From contig PVEQ01000010.1 in assembly GCA_002973575.1 (NCBI GenBank), positions 62,001 through 126,000 of the forward strand: a stretch of DNA of 64,000 bases, written 5' to 3'. Below are positions 1 to 6,862 of this stretch, piece after piece. Positions within the stretch are counted from its first letter, which is position 1. Each line of letters opens with the position of its first letter. Position numbers and translations under genes: made by a program. The stretch comes from Sediminibacterium magnilacihabitans (GTDB lineage Bacteria; Bacteroidota; Bacteroidia; Chitinophagales; Chitinophagaceae). Under the pieces are notes generated by a model. It saw only the letters and a program-made list of their open reading frames with translations, searched no databases and was not told the DNA's origin.

Positions 1-936
1 GATGTACTGAAGTCAAGCGAAATTGAAGGGGAGTTATTGGATGCCGACCAGGTCCGGTCTTCTATTGCCCGCAGACTGGGTATGGATATCGCCGGACTGG
101 TACCGGCAGACCGCCATGTGGAGGGAGTGGTAGAAATGATGCTCGATGCTACGCAACATTACAAGCAAGCATTATCTGCCGACAGGCTTTTTGGTTGGCA
201 TGCCGCCCTGTTTCCTACGGGCAGGAGTGGCATGCATAAAATTGTAGTGGCGGCCTGGAGGGATAATCAAAAAGAGGATCCGATGCAGGTAGTTTCCGGG
301 GCCACAGGAAGGGAGAAGATCCATTTCCAGGCACCGGATGCCGACAGGTTAGATGAAGAGATGACTCGTTTTATCCGTTGGTTCAATGAGGATATAAAGA
401 TGGATGGCGTACTGAAAGCGGCGGTTGCGCATCTTTGGTTTGTAACCATCCACCCTTTCGATGATGGCAACGGGCGTATAGCCCGTGCTATTGCAGATAT
501 GCAACTTTCCCGCGCAGATGAATCGGTTCAACGGTTCTATAGCATGAGTGCGCAAATCAGGAAAGAAAGAAACGCCTATTATGATGTTTTGGAAAACACA
601 CAAAAGGGGTCCATGGATATTACAGCATGGCTGGTATGGTTTTTAGAATGTTTTAATCGTGCTATAACGGCCACAGATGAAACGCTCGCTTTGGTACTGA
701 AAAAAGCGCGGTTCTGGGAAAAGCATGCTACTACGCTGTTGAATGAACGGCAACAATTGATGCTGAACAAGCTACTGGATGGTTTTGAGGGAAAATTGAA
801 TACTTCCAAATGGGCCAAGATCACCAAAACATCACAGGATACGGCATTGAGAGATATACAAGACTTAGTGAATAAAGCAATATTGACGAAAGAACCCGGC
901 GGAGGAAGGAGTACGAGTTATACAATTTCAGAATAA
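1..936 (+). CDS. Fic family protein (5' end outside window)
   Basis: The reading frame is open from base 1, so the gene starts upstream; an internal TTG at 37 is probably not its start. Fic proteins transfer AMP or another phosphate-containing group to protein side chains. The core motif HPFDDGNGR lies at 451-477 and keeps the catalytic His and the phosphate-binding GNGR. In the first bases the frame reads SSEIEGE (13-33), which matches the (S/T)xxxE(G/N) inhibitory helix motif, so autoinhibition from the N-terminal side is expected. The last ~70 residues look like a winged helix (KWAKITKTSQDTALRDIQ), as in many Fic proteins that also bind DNA. It converges on the ThuA-like gene with 7 bases between. 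Target unknown. Confidence 0.88.
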   Translation, partial: DVLKSSEIEGELLDADQVRSSIARRLGMDIAGLVPADRHVEGVVEMMLDATQHYKQALSADRLFGWHAALFPTGRSGMHKIVVAAWRDNQKEDPMQVVSGATGREKIHFQAPDADRLDEEMTRFIRWFNEDIKMDGVLKAAVAHLWFVTIHPFDDGNGRIARAIADMQLSRADESVQRFYSMSAQIRKERNAYYDVLENTQKGSMDITAWLVWFLECFNRAITATDETLALVLKKARFWEKHATTLLNERQQLMLNKLLDGFEGKLNTSKWAKITKTSQDTALRDIQDLVNKAILTKEPGGGRSTSYTISE

Positions 937-943
937 ACGCCTC

Positions 944-1774
944 TTACCACTGAATGGGTTCGTTGCGTTCTTTGGCATACGCCTTCGAGTAGTCCAGTTT
1001 TTGGGGGCGATGCGTGGCTACAAACTCGATGCCTTGTAAAATAAACCGCATGAAAGAAGGGTCTGAATAAAGTTTTTTATCATGCCCCAATGTTGTCATC
1101 CAGGCCAGGCCGCCGTCGTAATAGTTGTGCCAGCCGGCAGGATAATAATCTTTGAAACTGCCCATATTCAATTTGATGTTATCGTGCGGTTTAAGAGTCG
1201 TTACATCGTGCACCAAAAAAGTATGAATAGACGGATAGAGTTCCTTTTCAAAATAGCACTCGTCTTCAACGTCCCAAACCGTTGGCATACCTGCTACCGA
1301 AGGGTGATTTTTGTCCACAATCCGCACTTTGAACTTTTGAAAAGGTGCATGCCATGAAAACGTGCCGCCCGTGAATTGCTTGAACCAGGTCCAATCGCGT
1401 TCGGTGGCTATCGCCGAATGAATACCAACCAGGCCTCCGCCCGCTTCGATGTATTGTCTAAATGCCAAACGTTGTTCTTCCGTGTCGAACACCTCATTAT
1501 TGGTACTTGGGAAAATCAGAAGATGGTATTTCGATAAATTTTCTCTCGTAAATACCGAGGGGTTAGTTGAAGTATCTACTTTAAAGCCGTATTTCTTGCC
1601 CAGGTCTTGCAGACCAGCCACAGCGGAAGGGATATTGTCGTGAACATAGCCCTTGCCATTTTTCGAATACACCAATACGCTCAGTTTTTTCCAATCAATT
1701 GCTTTTTGTTTTTGAGAAAATCCGCAAATGGCGGATAGTGATGCGACTAGAAAGATTAGCATTTGTCTTTTCAT
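944..1774 (-). CDS. ThuA-like domain protein, secreted
   Basis: A 276-aa protein with a clear N-terminal signal peptide ending near GFSQ, so it is periplasmic or exported. The body matches the ThuA fold (class I glutamine-amidotransferase-like, named after a trehalose utilisation protein): a Rossmann-like start (LSVLVYSKNGKGYVH), the FPSTN strand end, and the GGGLVGIHSA turn at about residue 110. Several Trp/His-rich segments (WHAPFQKF, YDGGLAWMTTLG) are typical of the family. In Bacteroidota such proteins often accompany sugar catabolism, but no sugar genes are adjacent here, so the substrate is not predicted. The start is the ATG directly before the signal peptide. Confidence 0.85.
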   Translation of the reverse strand: MKRQMLIFLVASLSAICGFSQKQKAIDWKKLSVLVYSKNGKGYVHDNIPSAVAGLQDLGKKYGFKVDTSTNPSVFTRENLSKYHLLIFPSTNNEVFDTEEQRLAFRQYIEAGGGLVGIHSAIATERDWTWFKQFTGGTFSWHAPFQKFKVRIVDKNHPSVAGMPTVWDVEDECYFEKELYPSIHTFLVHDVTTLKPHDNIKLNMGSFKDYYPAGWHNYYDGGLAWMTTLGHDKKLYSDPSFMRFILQGIEFVATHRPQKLDYSKAYAKERNEPIQW

Positions 1775-1922
1775 CGTTTCTTGAATTGTTCGTATAGAAG
1801 TATCTAAATTAGATCAATTATTCTATTGATCTTCAATGATATTGACGTGTACTTATCTTGAATATGCTTGTTTGTACCTGATTCATTCCAATATTTCCAA
1901 GCCCTGTTTCTTATACTGATAC

Positions 1923-2276
1923 TTACCGAATCTTTCTTACGTTTTTTATTACTGATGGTCGGCGGGCTCCATGGATAACAACAAGGATAATAATTTCCAT
2001 ATCAGTAACCTAGTAGATAATGATCCAGGAATAACAGATCGCCTGGCGGTACATTTTAGATTTTGTTGGCAGCTCGCGACATTCCTTAAAAGCTAGCGGG
2101 TTCCGTTCTATTCTATCGATAGTCTCAAATAGAGCGTCACCGACTTTAATGGCATTGAGTGGAGATTGGTCAACAAAGGCAATGTAGCCAGTTACTTCAT
2201 TGATGTTATGAAAAGCTTGCGAGCTAATCCTTACTTCCCGAGGCCGTGAAGTAGTCGCTTTCGACGATGTCCCCAT
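1923..2276 (-). pseudogene. ParE/RelE-type toxin split by an in-frame amber codon
   Basis: The frame from 2276 encodes a ParE-like toxin (SSQAFHNINEVTGYIAF, IERNPLAFKECREL, YRQAICYSWIIIY) and stops at TAG 2010-2012. Reading through the TAG, the same frame continues for 28 codons to TAA at 1923-1925 and gives EIIILVVIHGARRPS, the canonical C-terminal strand and HGxR end of the family. One nonsense substitution, perhaps AAG to TAG, therefore removes the last strand and its conserved Arg. ParE toxins inhibit gyrase; RelE relatives cut mRNA on the ribosome. The gene overlaps the antitoxin end by 46 bases, and the true start could lie slightly downstream. Probably inactive unless the amber codon is suppressed. 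Confidence 0.75.
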
Positions 2277-2488
2277 TCGGATTTCGCGGTTTTAAGGCTA
2301 ATTGTTGGAGTTGCTTCTGCATTGGCAATCCACTGTTTAAATGCTGCCAGGGTCACCGGAGTTCCAGGCAATGATAAAGAATCATCAACCTCCTCGCTGG
2401 CAATGATTTTAATCGCTTTCCTTTTTGCTAATTGTTGCAAAGTCAGAAGAGCACGTGCATCAGATATTTCCAGTGTAAGCGTATGCAT
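2231..2488 (-). CDS. Antitoxin of ParE-type module
   Basis: An 85-aa protein directly upstream of, and overlapping, the toxin frame, the usual antitoxin-toxin order. The C-terminal half carries a pattern common to short Bacteroidota antitoxins that neutralise ParE-like toxins (LPGTPVTLAAFKQWIANAE, then a basic tail SEWGHRRKRLL). The N-terminal half (LEISDARALLTLQQLAK) would form the dimer or DNA-binding part. It appears intact while its toxin is interrupted, so it may survive as an orphan antitoxin. The family is inferred from gene order and from the toxin, not from a diagnostic motif. Confidence 0.6.
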   Translation of the reverse strand: MHTLTLEISDARALLTLQQLAKRKAIKIIASEEVDDSLSLPGTPVTLAAFKQWIANAEATPTISLKTAKSEWGHRRKRLLHGLGK

Positions 2489-2702
2489 ATTTTGATTCTA
2501 ACCGATTTACTATAAAAATACAACTATTGTGAAGCCTTATCATTTTTAGGACATCGCTAATTTAGACTTTTTGTCGTTTTACTCTTTCGAGTCTAATTCT
2601 TTACTGTCCTAAAAACACGGAAGGCTACAATTGGGGCATATTTTTTGATAAGTATAAATACCTCATTTTCGACTATAGATAACGATTTTATATGCTTTCT
2701 TT

Positions 2703-2954
2703 TTATTGGAATACCGCATGTTCAGCTTCCCATTTTTTGGTGTGCCTTTTCAGGTATAATATCCGTAGTACGCCAATGACAATAAACAAAATAATTGCAG
2801 GAATTATTTTTGCAAACGAAAGAAAAATATCATAAAAAAGCAAGGTGAGAAGTGTATACAGTATCACATTGTAAATTGACATTAGCAAAATGACCTTTCC
2901 GGATGAATACTTTCTTTTTAAAAGATAGTCCGTTAACATTATATCGAGTATCAT
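2703..2954 (-). CDS. Small two-helix membrane protein, hypothetical
   Basis: An 83-aa ORF with two strongly hydrophobic stretches (about residues 20-42 and 46-67) separated by a short polar turn and followed by a Lys/Arg-rich tail. This fits a small inner-membrane hairpin protein with the positive tail in the cytoplasm. I do not recognise the family. It stands alone in AT-rich DNA between the toxin-antitoxin remnant and other decayed genes, so it may belong to the same accessory strip. Bases 2489-2702 upstream of the antitoxin show no other gene. Confidence 0.45.
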   Translation of the reverse strand: MILDIMLTDYLLKRKYSSGKVILLMSIYNVILYTLLTLLFYDIFLSFAKIIPAIILFIVIGVLRILYLKRHTKKWEAEHAVFQ

Positions 2955-3018
2955 GTAATAAGATTTATATGATTAAATACGACTGTTCCCGTATTTAAAG
3001 ATACTATTTATCTCTCGT

Positions 3019-3564
3019 TTATTGTTCGCCAGTTACACAAAACTGCCAACTACAAGCCGCCCAGAGGCCTCCATAACATTCAGGTGCAGCATAGAGACAT
3101 AACCCATATTCTATAAAGTTCATGGCTCTAATTTTTTGATCTACACAGCCATGGATCAGGCTGACCTTACAGGTAGGTATTAAGTTCACAGAAACTTGGA
3201 TTGGCTGAGAAGAAGTATTGTCCGGTGATTCAATAATGCTTCCATTAACAATCTCAAATTTGGTTAATACAACATTTTCTGATTCGATGGTCATTGTGCC
3301 AGAAAACGACCTTTGTTTTAATTCAGTGTAAATATTCGCTTTAGTATCATTGCTTTTAAGGGTGATAATAAACTCTGAGTATATGCTATTATACTTCCTG
3401 TCTATTATTTCAATTTTTCTTTTGAAGTAATTTGATGCAGATATAACATCGGAAGCTCTAATATCAACCCTATCCGAACTATGTATTACCACTGGTTCAT
3501 TTGCAGGTGGCTTTATCTCTGTTGCAATAGAGGTAGATTTGTGACAACCAAATAATACAGAGGA
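3019..3564 (-). pseudogene. Headless lipoprotein-like gene, 5' end lost
   Basis: The frame is open from a TGA at 3565-3567 to a stop at 3019. Its first codons read VLFGCHKS with the Cys codon at 3544-3546, which looks like the end of a lipoprotein signal peptide whose hydrophobic part is missing. The only start-like codon, a GTG at 3490-3492, lies after the lipobox. The body is unrecognised; it has a Cys-rich C-terminus (CKVSL, GLCLYAAPECYGGLW, SWQFCV). The open frame begins where the neighbouring deaminase-like frame loses its expected sequence, so a deletion probably fused the two genes. Likely not expressed as a lipoprotein any more. Confidence 0.5.
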
Positions 3565-3773
3565 TCATTTTGTGAATGAATTGCATTCTGCTGCAAACCC
3601 AAAACATTACCTGTTGCATTGTCAATGATTAACGCTTGGATGTTTAATCCATGAGTATGTGTTTGTATTTTATCTGGAGCTATAACTTGGTTATCAAAAC
3701 GCTTATACATATTACTTAACAATCCAAGAAAACAGAGTGCATCTTTTTCAGCTTTGAAAGCATTTGCTGCCAT
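3513..3773 (-). pseudogene. Truncated deaminase-like gene
   Basis: An 86-aa ORF. Residues 45-72 (LNIQALIIDNATGNVLGLQQ, then NAIHSQNDPL) resemble the region of nucleoside or nucleic-acid deaminase-like proteins just before the zinc-binding HAE motif. The family would continue with a histidine-containing HAE, but the frame changes to unrelated YYLVVTNLPLLQQR and stops, so the catalytic His, Glu and both Cys are missing. The break coincides with the start of the headless lipoprotein frame. The deaminase assignment is by pattern only. It follows the 3786 remnant by 12 bases, suggesting an old operon. Confidence 0.4.
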
Positions 3774-3785
3774 GATAATTTACAT

Positions 3786-3957
3786 TTAATAATCTTGGTA
3801 CTGAAAGCCTAAAAGTACAGAGTGACTAGTCGCGTTATAATTAAGGTCAGAAAAGATAAAGTCATCATAGAGTCCTGGTTGATTATCTGTATCAACCTCA
3901 ATAGCAACACTTAAATATTGATAATCCTTACTAGCACCAATAGTACCAAAGAAAAAA
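3786..3957 (-). pseudogene. 3' gene remnant next to the att repeat
   Basis: On the minus strand the frame ending with TAA at 3786-3788 encodes 50-odd residues with a coding look (ASKDYQYLSVAIEVDTDNQ, DDFIFSDLNYNATSH, VLLGFQYQDY) but has no start. Upstream it runs into the transcription-terminator hairpin beside the displaced tRNA-Phe 3' end. The gene therefore lost its 5' part, probably in an earlier integration or excision at the same tRNA site. Family not recognised. It is read in the same direction as the deaminase-like remnant that follows. Confidence 0.4.
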
Positions 3958-3984
3958 GCAGCTACAAATTTTCATTGTAACTGC
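3950..3984 (-). terminator. Displaced tRNA-Phe terminator
   Basis: On the minus strand the arms 3975-3984 and 3958-3967 pair over 10 bp with one G-U, followed by a run of six T. It lies just downstream of the displaced tRNA-Phe 3' end. It parallels the hairpin at 11261-11297 downstream of the intact tRNA, so it is most likely the chromosome's original tRNA terminator. Confidence 0.6.
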
Positions 3985-3996
3985 TTGATTCTATTT

Positions 3997-4043
3997 GTGG
4001 TGTGGGGCGGGATCGAACCGCCGACACAAGGATTTTCAGTCCT
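3997..4043. repeat. Distal att repeat (displaced tRNA-Phe 3' end)
   Basis: 47 bases identical to 11310-11356. They cover the tRNA-Phe 3' acceptor strand, the T arm, the variable loop and the anticodon stem-loop, but not the D arm or 5' acceptor strand, so this copy is not a functional tRNA. Similarity extends leftward (3978-3992 equals 11291-11305). Confidence 0.85.
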
Positions 4044-4148
4044 CTTTTGATTGATCTAATACGGTTCAATATGGCTTAATATACTCTATTTATCAATTAC
4101 TTACGTATCATATTGAGTCAGGAAAAACAATGTAGAAAGTATTTAAAC

Positions 4149-4166
4149 GCGACCAAAATGCGACCA
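4149..4166 (+). repeat. Paired heptamers near distal end, candidate integrase arm site
   Basis: GCGACCA occurs at 4149-4155 and again at 4160-4166, a spacing of 11 bp or about one helical turn. A matching pair lies at 11243-11260 near the other end in the same orientation. The 23-bp block around them matches the other end at 21 positions. Together they fit arm-type binding sites of the adjacent tyrosine integrase; the binding role is inferred. Confidence 0.5.
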
Positions 4167-4202
4167 ATGATTTGTACCTTTACGGAATAAATAGCGATCA
4201 AA

Positions 4203-5414
4203 ATGGGGATCAAAATTGTACTGCGGAAACGGGCGAATGCAGACGGTACCCGGCCACTTATCTTACAGGTCATTAAAGACAAACAGCGCTCAACGATAGC
4301 CTTGGGCTATAGCCTCAAGGCAACTGAGTGGGATATGAAGAAACAAGAGGTGAAAAGTTCGTATCCCAATTCCGTACGGTTAAACAAACTGATCCTTAAA
4401 AAGAAATTGGAAGCTATTGGTGGAGCGTTGGATTTGGAAGCCGATCAGGGTGAAGTTTCATCAACGGCAATTATCAAAAAACTCAAACGCAAAGATGGCA
4501 GCGACTTCATTATTCAAGCTGAACGCTATCTTGACCGCTTGAAACAGGCGGGCAAGTACAACCAGTACACCGCCGACAAGCCACGTGTGGCACACTTCAA
4601 AGAATTTCTGAATGGCAGAAGCATGCGCTTTGCCGACATCACTCCGGCAGTGTTGGAAGAATTTAAAATCCATCTTGCGAATCGTGAAATGCCACTGAGT
4701 GAACGCTCAATCGTAAATCACCTGGTGGTGGTTCGTTCCGTATTCAGCCAAGCAATTAAAGACGGCTTTACTGATAAGAGGTTCTATCCTTTTGGTGCCG
4801 ACAAAATCCGTATTAAGTTCCCCGAATCAAATAAGATTGGGTTAACGGTTGAAGAGGTGAAGCGATTGGAAGCCGTGGAATTGCCTGCCGGCTCATTTCA
4901 GTGGCATGCCTGTAATCTGTGGCTCTTCTCTTTTTATACTGCCGGTATGCGGGCTTCTGATGTCCTGCGGTTGAAATGGTCTGATATTCAAAGTGGACGC
5001 TTGCACTATGTTATGGGGAAAAATGCGAAAGGCGGATCGGTGAAATTGAATGCAAAGGCGGCGGCAATTGTGGAGCAATATAGAACAGACAAAACAAGCC
5101 CGACTGATTTTGTTTTTCCTGACCTGAAAGTATTGGATGATTTGACTGATAAGTTCATCATACAACGGAGAATTGCGTTTACCGTCAGTCGGATTGACAA
5201 GTTTTTGCAAACGTATGTTGTTCCAACGGCGAAGATCGAGAAGCAAGTAACCATGCATATTGCCCGGCATACGTTTGGCAATATTTCAGGAGACAAGATA
5301 CCGCTGCAAATGTTGCAGAAATTATACCGGCACACTTCAATCACTACGACTATCGGATACCAGTCGAACTTTATAATGTACCCTATATGTAGGACAGATA
5401 ATGTGTTCAACTAA
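4203..5414 (+). CDS. Tyrosine integrase with IS-altered C-terminus
   Basis: A 403-aa site-specific recombinase of the Bacteroidota type: N-terminal arm-binding domain (KIVLRKRANADG), a SAM-like core-binding domain, then the catalytic domain. Catalytic residues visible are the Arg in AGMRASDVLRLKW, HIARHTFG (HxxR), the His in YRHTSITTT and the nucleophile Tyr386 in TIGYQSNF. After residue 391 the IS3-family element at 5373-6711 replaces the natural tail by 12 IS-encoded residues. The lost tail is found at 6717-6764 and rejoins in frame, giving a 405-aa original. The active site is complete but the C-terminal helix, often needed for multimer contacts, is changed. Activity therefore uncertain. 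Confidence 0.88.
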   Translation: MGIKIVLRKRANADGTRPLILQVIKDKQRSTIALGYSLKATEWDMKKQEVKSSYPNSVRLNKLILKKKLEAIGGALDLEADQGEVSSTAIIKKLKRKDGSDFIIQAERYLDRLKQAGKYNQYTADKPRVAHFKEFLNGRSMRFADITPAVLEEFKIHLANREMPLSERSIVNHLVVVRSVFSQAIKDGFTDKRFYPFGADKIRIKFPESNKIGLTVEEVKRLEAVELPAGSFQWHACNLWLFSFYTAGMRASDVLRLKWSDIQSGRLHYVMGKNAKGGSVKLNAKAAAIVEQYRTDKTSPTDFVFPDLKVLDDLTDKFIIQRRIAFTVSRIDKFLQTYVVPTAKIEKQVTMHIARHTFGNISGDKIPLQMLQKLYRHTSITTTIGYQSNFIMYPICRTDNVFN

Positions 5415-5521
5415 GATATAAAAGACCTACTACTACTACTACTATTACCTTTCTTTTCTTTTTTTGCTTCTTTTTTTCTTTTCTTTAGCTATCCACGTGG
5501 ATATGTGGATAACCGCATGAT

Positions 5522-6370
5522 TCAAGCTGCTTTTGCATTCAGGTAACAGGTAGCCGGTGTTTGATAACCTAGTGATTGATGTGGACGATCCTGATTATAA
5601 AACACAAAATACTGCTGCAGGCTTTCATAGAGTTTTACACCATCTTCAGGAACACACAAATAAATATGTTCATACTTCACGGATCGCCACAACCGTTCAA
5701 TGAAAATATTATCAATGGCCCTTCCCTTGCCATCCATGCTGATCTGTATGCCCTCGTCCAATAGCTGCTGGGTAAATACAGTGCTGCTGAACTGGCTGCC
5801 CTGATCTGTGTTAAATATCTCCGGCTTGCCATGATTATCCAGCGCTTCACGCACTACCTGGGCACACCACTCCGCACTCATCGTATTGCTGATGCTCCAG
5901 TTCAGCACATAACGACTGTGCAGGTCTATAACGGCACACAGGTACATAAACCCCTTCCGCATTGGCACATACGTAATATCCATGGCCCATACCTGATTAG
6001 TCCGCTCTATCGCAAGACCTTTGAGCAGGTAGGGATACAACCGATTCTGCTTGTCCGGTTTACTGGTATTCTTCTTACGGTACAGGGTCTTCCAACCCAT
6101 CAACTCCATCAAGCGTTTTACCCGCTTGCGGTTAATCTGGTAACCCTGCCGCTGCAACCATACTGTTAAGCGGCGTATCCCATAGAAAGGGGTCTTAAAA
6201 TACTGCTCGTCCATTAGCCGCATGATGGCCAGGTTTTCTTCCTGCTCCGCTCGTGGCTGGTAATAAAGCCCACTGCGATGCAAGCATAACAGCCGGCACT
6301 GACCTGCTACACTTAAACTACCATGTGCCCGATCAACCATCCCTCTACGTTCCAACACAGGCTTGATCAT
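5522..6370 (-). CDS. IS3-family transposase OrfB (DDE integrase)
   Basis: A 282-aa protein with an N-terminal HTH_21-like segment (FYGIRRLTVWLQRQG) and an rve integrase core. The DDE triad is visible: Asp in WAMDITYVP, Asp in FNTDQGSQFSS and Glu in NIFIERLWRSVKYE, with the usual downstream RPHQSLGYQTP. It overlaps the end of orfA by 4 bases (ATGA). An A8G run on the minus strand just upstream (plus 6373-6382 region) is a plausible -1 slippage site, so an OrfAB fusion is expected as in other IS3 elements. Alternatively OrfB is made by coupled restart at the ATG. Confidence 0.93.
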   Translation of the reverse strand: MIKPVLERRGMVDRAHGSLSVAGQCRLLCLHRSGLYYQPRAEQEENLAIMRLMDEQYFKTPFYGIRRLTVWLQRQGYQINRKRVKRLMELMGWKTLYRKKNTSKPDKQNRLYPYLLKGLAIERTNQVWAMDITYVPMRKGFMYLCAVIDLHSRYVLNWSISNTMSAEWCAQVVREALDNHGKPEIFNTDQGSQFSSTVFTQQLLDEGIQISMDGKGRAIDNIFIERLWRSVKYEHIYLCVPEDGVKLYESLQQYFVFYNQDRPHQSLGYQTPATCYLNAKAA

Positions 6371-6648
6371 AATCTTTTTTTTAGAAAATCATTCTCTATC
6401 TGCAATTGCCCAATACGGGCGTATAATTGCTCTATCTGACGCTCATTGTCGCTGACTGCATCAGACTTGCCAGACCCAAAGACACTCGACATATTAGCCA
6501 TCGCCTCTCTTTTCCACGTAGCTATCTGCGTGGGGTGCAGCTCGTGCTTACGGGCCAGCTCTTCAATCGTTACGCGCTCTTTTAACGCTTCTAACACTAC
6601 TTTCGCTTTAAATTCGGCGCTGAACTTGCGCCTGCTTTTCTTTGTCAT
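6367..6648 (-). CDS. IS3-family transposase OrfA
   Basis: A 93-aa protein with a helix-turn-helix (FSAEFKAKVVLEALKE, then ELARKHELHPTQIATWK) that binds the IS ends. It is followed by a short leucine-zipper-like coiled coil (NERQIEQLYARIGQLQIENDF) for dimerisation. It ends in LKKRL over the A-rich slippery run and overlaps OrfB by 4 bases. Size and layout match the IS3 family. Confidence 0.92.
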   Translation of the reverse strand: MTKKSRRKFSAEFKAKVVLEALKERVTIEELARKHELHPTQIATWKREAMANMSSVFGSGKSDAVSDNERQIEQLYARIGQLQIENDFLKKRL

Positions 6649-6711
6649 ATACGGTAATTTAGGATGAAAAATTCATTCTTAATTACCTGCCCCATTTTCA
6701 GGGTACATTAT

Positions 6712-6764
6712 ACTTTATTCATAAAGATGCAGATGAAGCAATTGAGGCGGTTGTAGGGTTTTGA
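6712..6764 (+). pseudogene. Displaced 3' end of the integrase gene
   Basis: After the second copy of ACTTT the sequence reads in the integrase frame: ATT CAT AAA and on to TGA at 6762-6764, encoding IHKDADEAIEAVVGF. This is the expected C-terminal helix after the catalytic-Tyr segment of the integrase. It has no start and is cut off by the IS. Confidence 0.85.
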
Positions 6765-6862
6765 GGCTATTTGACAGTAAAAACTACACTATATCAAATA
6801 AATTACTATTTTGTATTCATTCCCCCCAAGTTTCTTACATTAATCATTCCTAACTATCCCGT

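Larger units (their letters stand above)
5373..6711 (-). mobile_element. IS3-family insertion sequence in the integrase gene
   Basis: The 1339-bp element has matching ends: ATAATGTACCCT at 5373-5384 and its reverse complement at 6700-6711. It is flanked by the 5-bp target duplication ACTTT (5368-5372 and 6712-6716). Removing the element plus one ACTTT restores the integrase frame exactly, which fixes the boundaries. It holds two overlapping frames, orfA and orfB, on the minus strand. The left interior (5427-5444) contains six CTA triplets followed by a pyrimidine-rich tract. It looks complete, so it may still be mobile. Confidence 0.88.

Noticed and set aside
3997..4043. A second tRNA-Phe gene
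   Set aside because: Only the 3' part is present; D arm and 5' acceptor strand are missing, so it is the att repeat.
5427..5444. Six CTA triplets as a possible minisatellite or CRISPR-like feature
   Set aside because: Short, inside the IS left end, no spacers; most likely a slippage tract.
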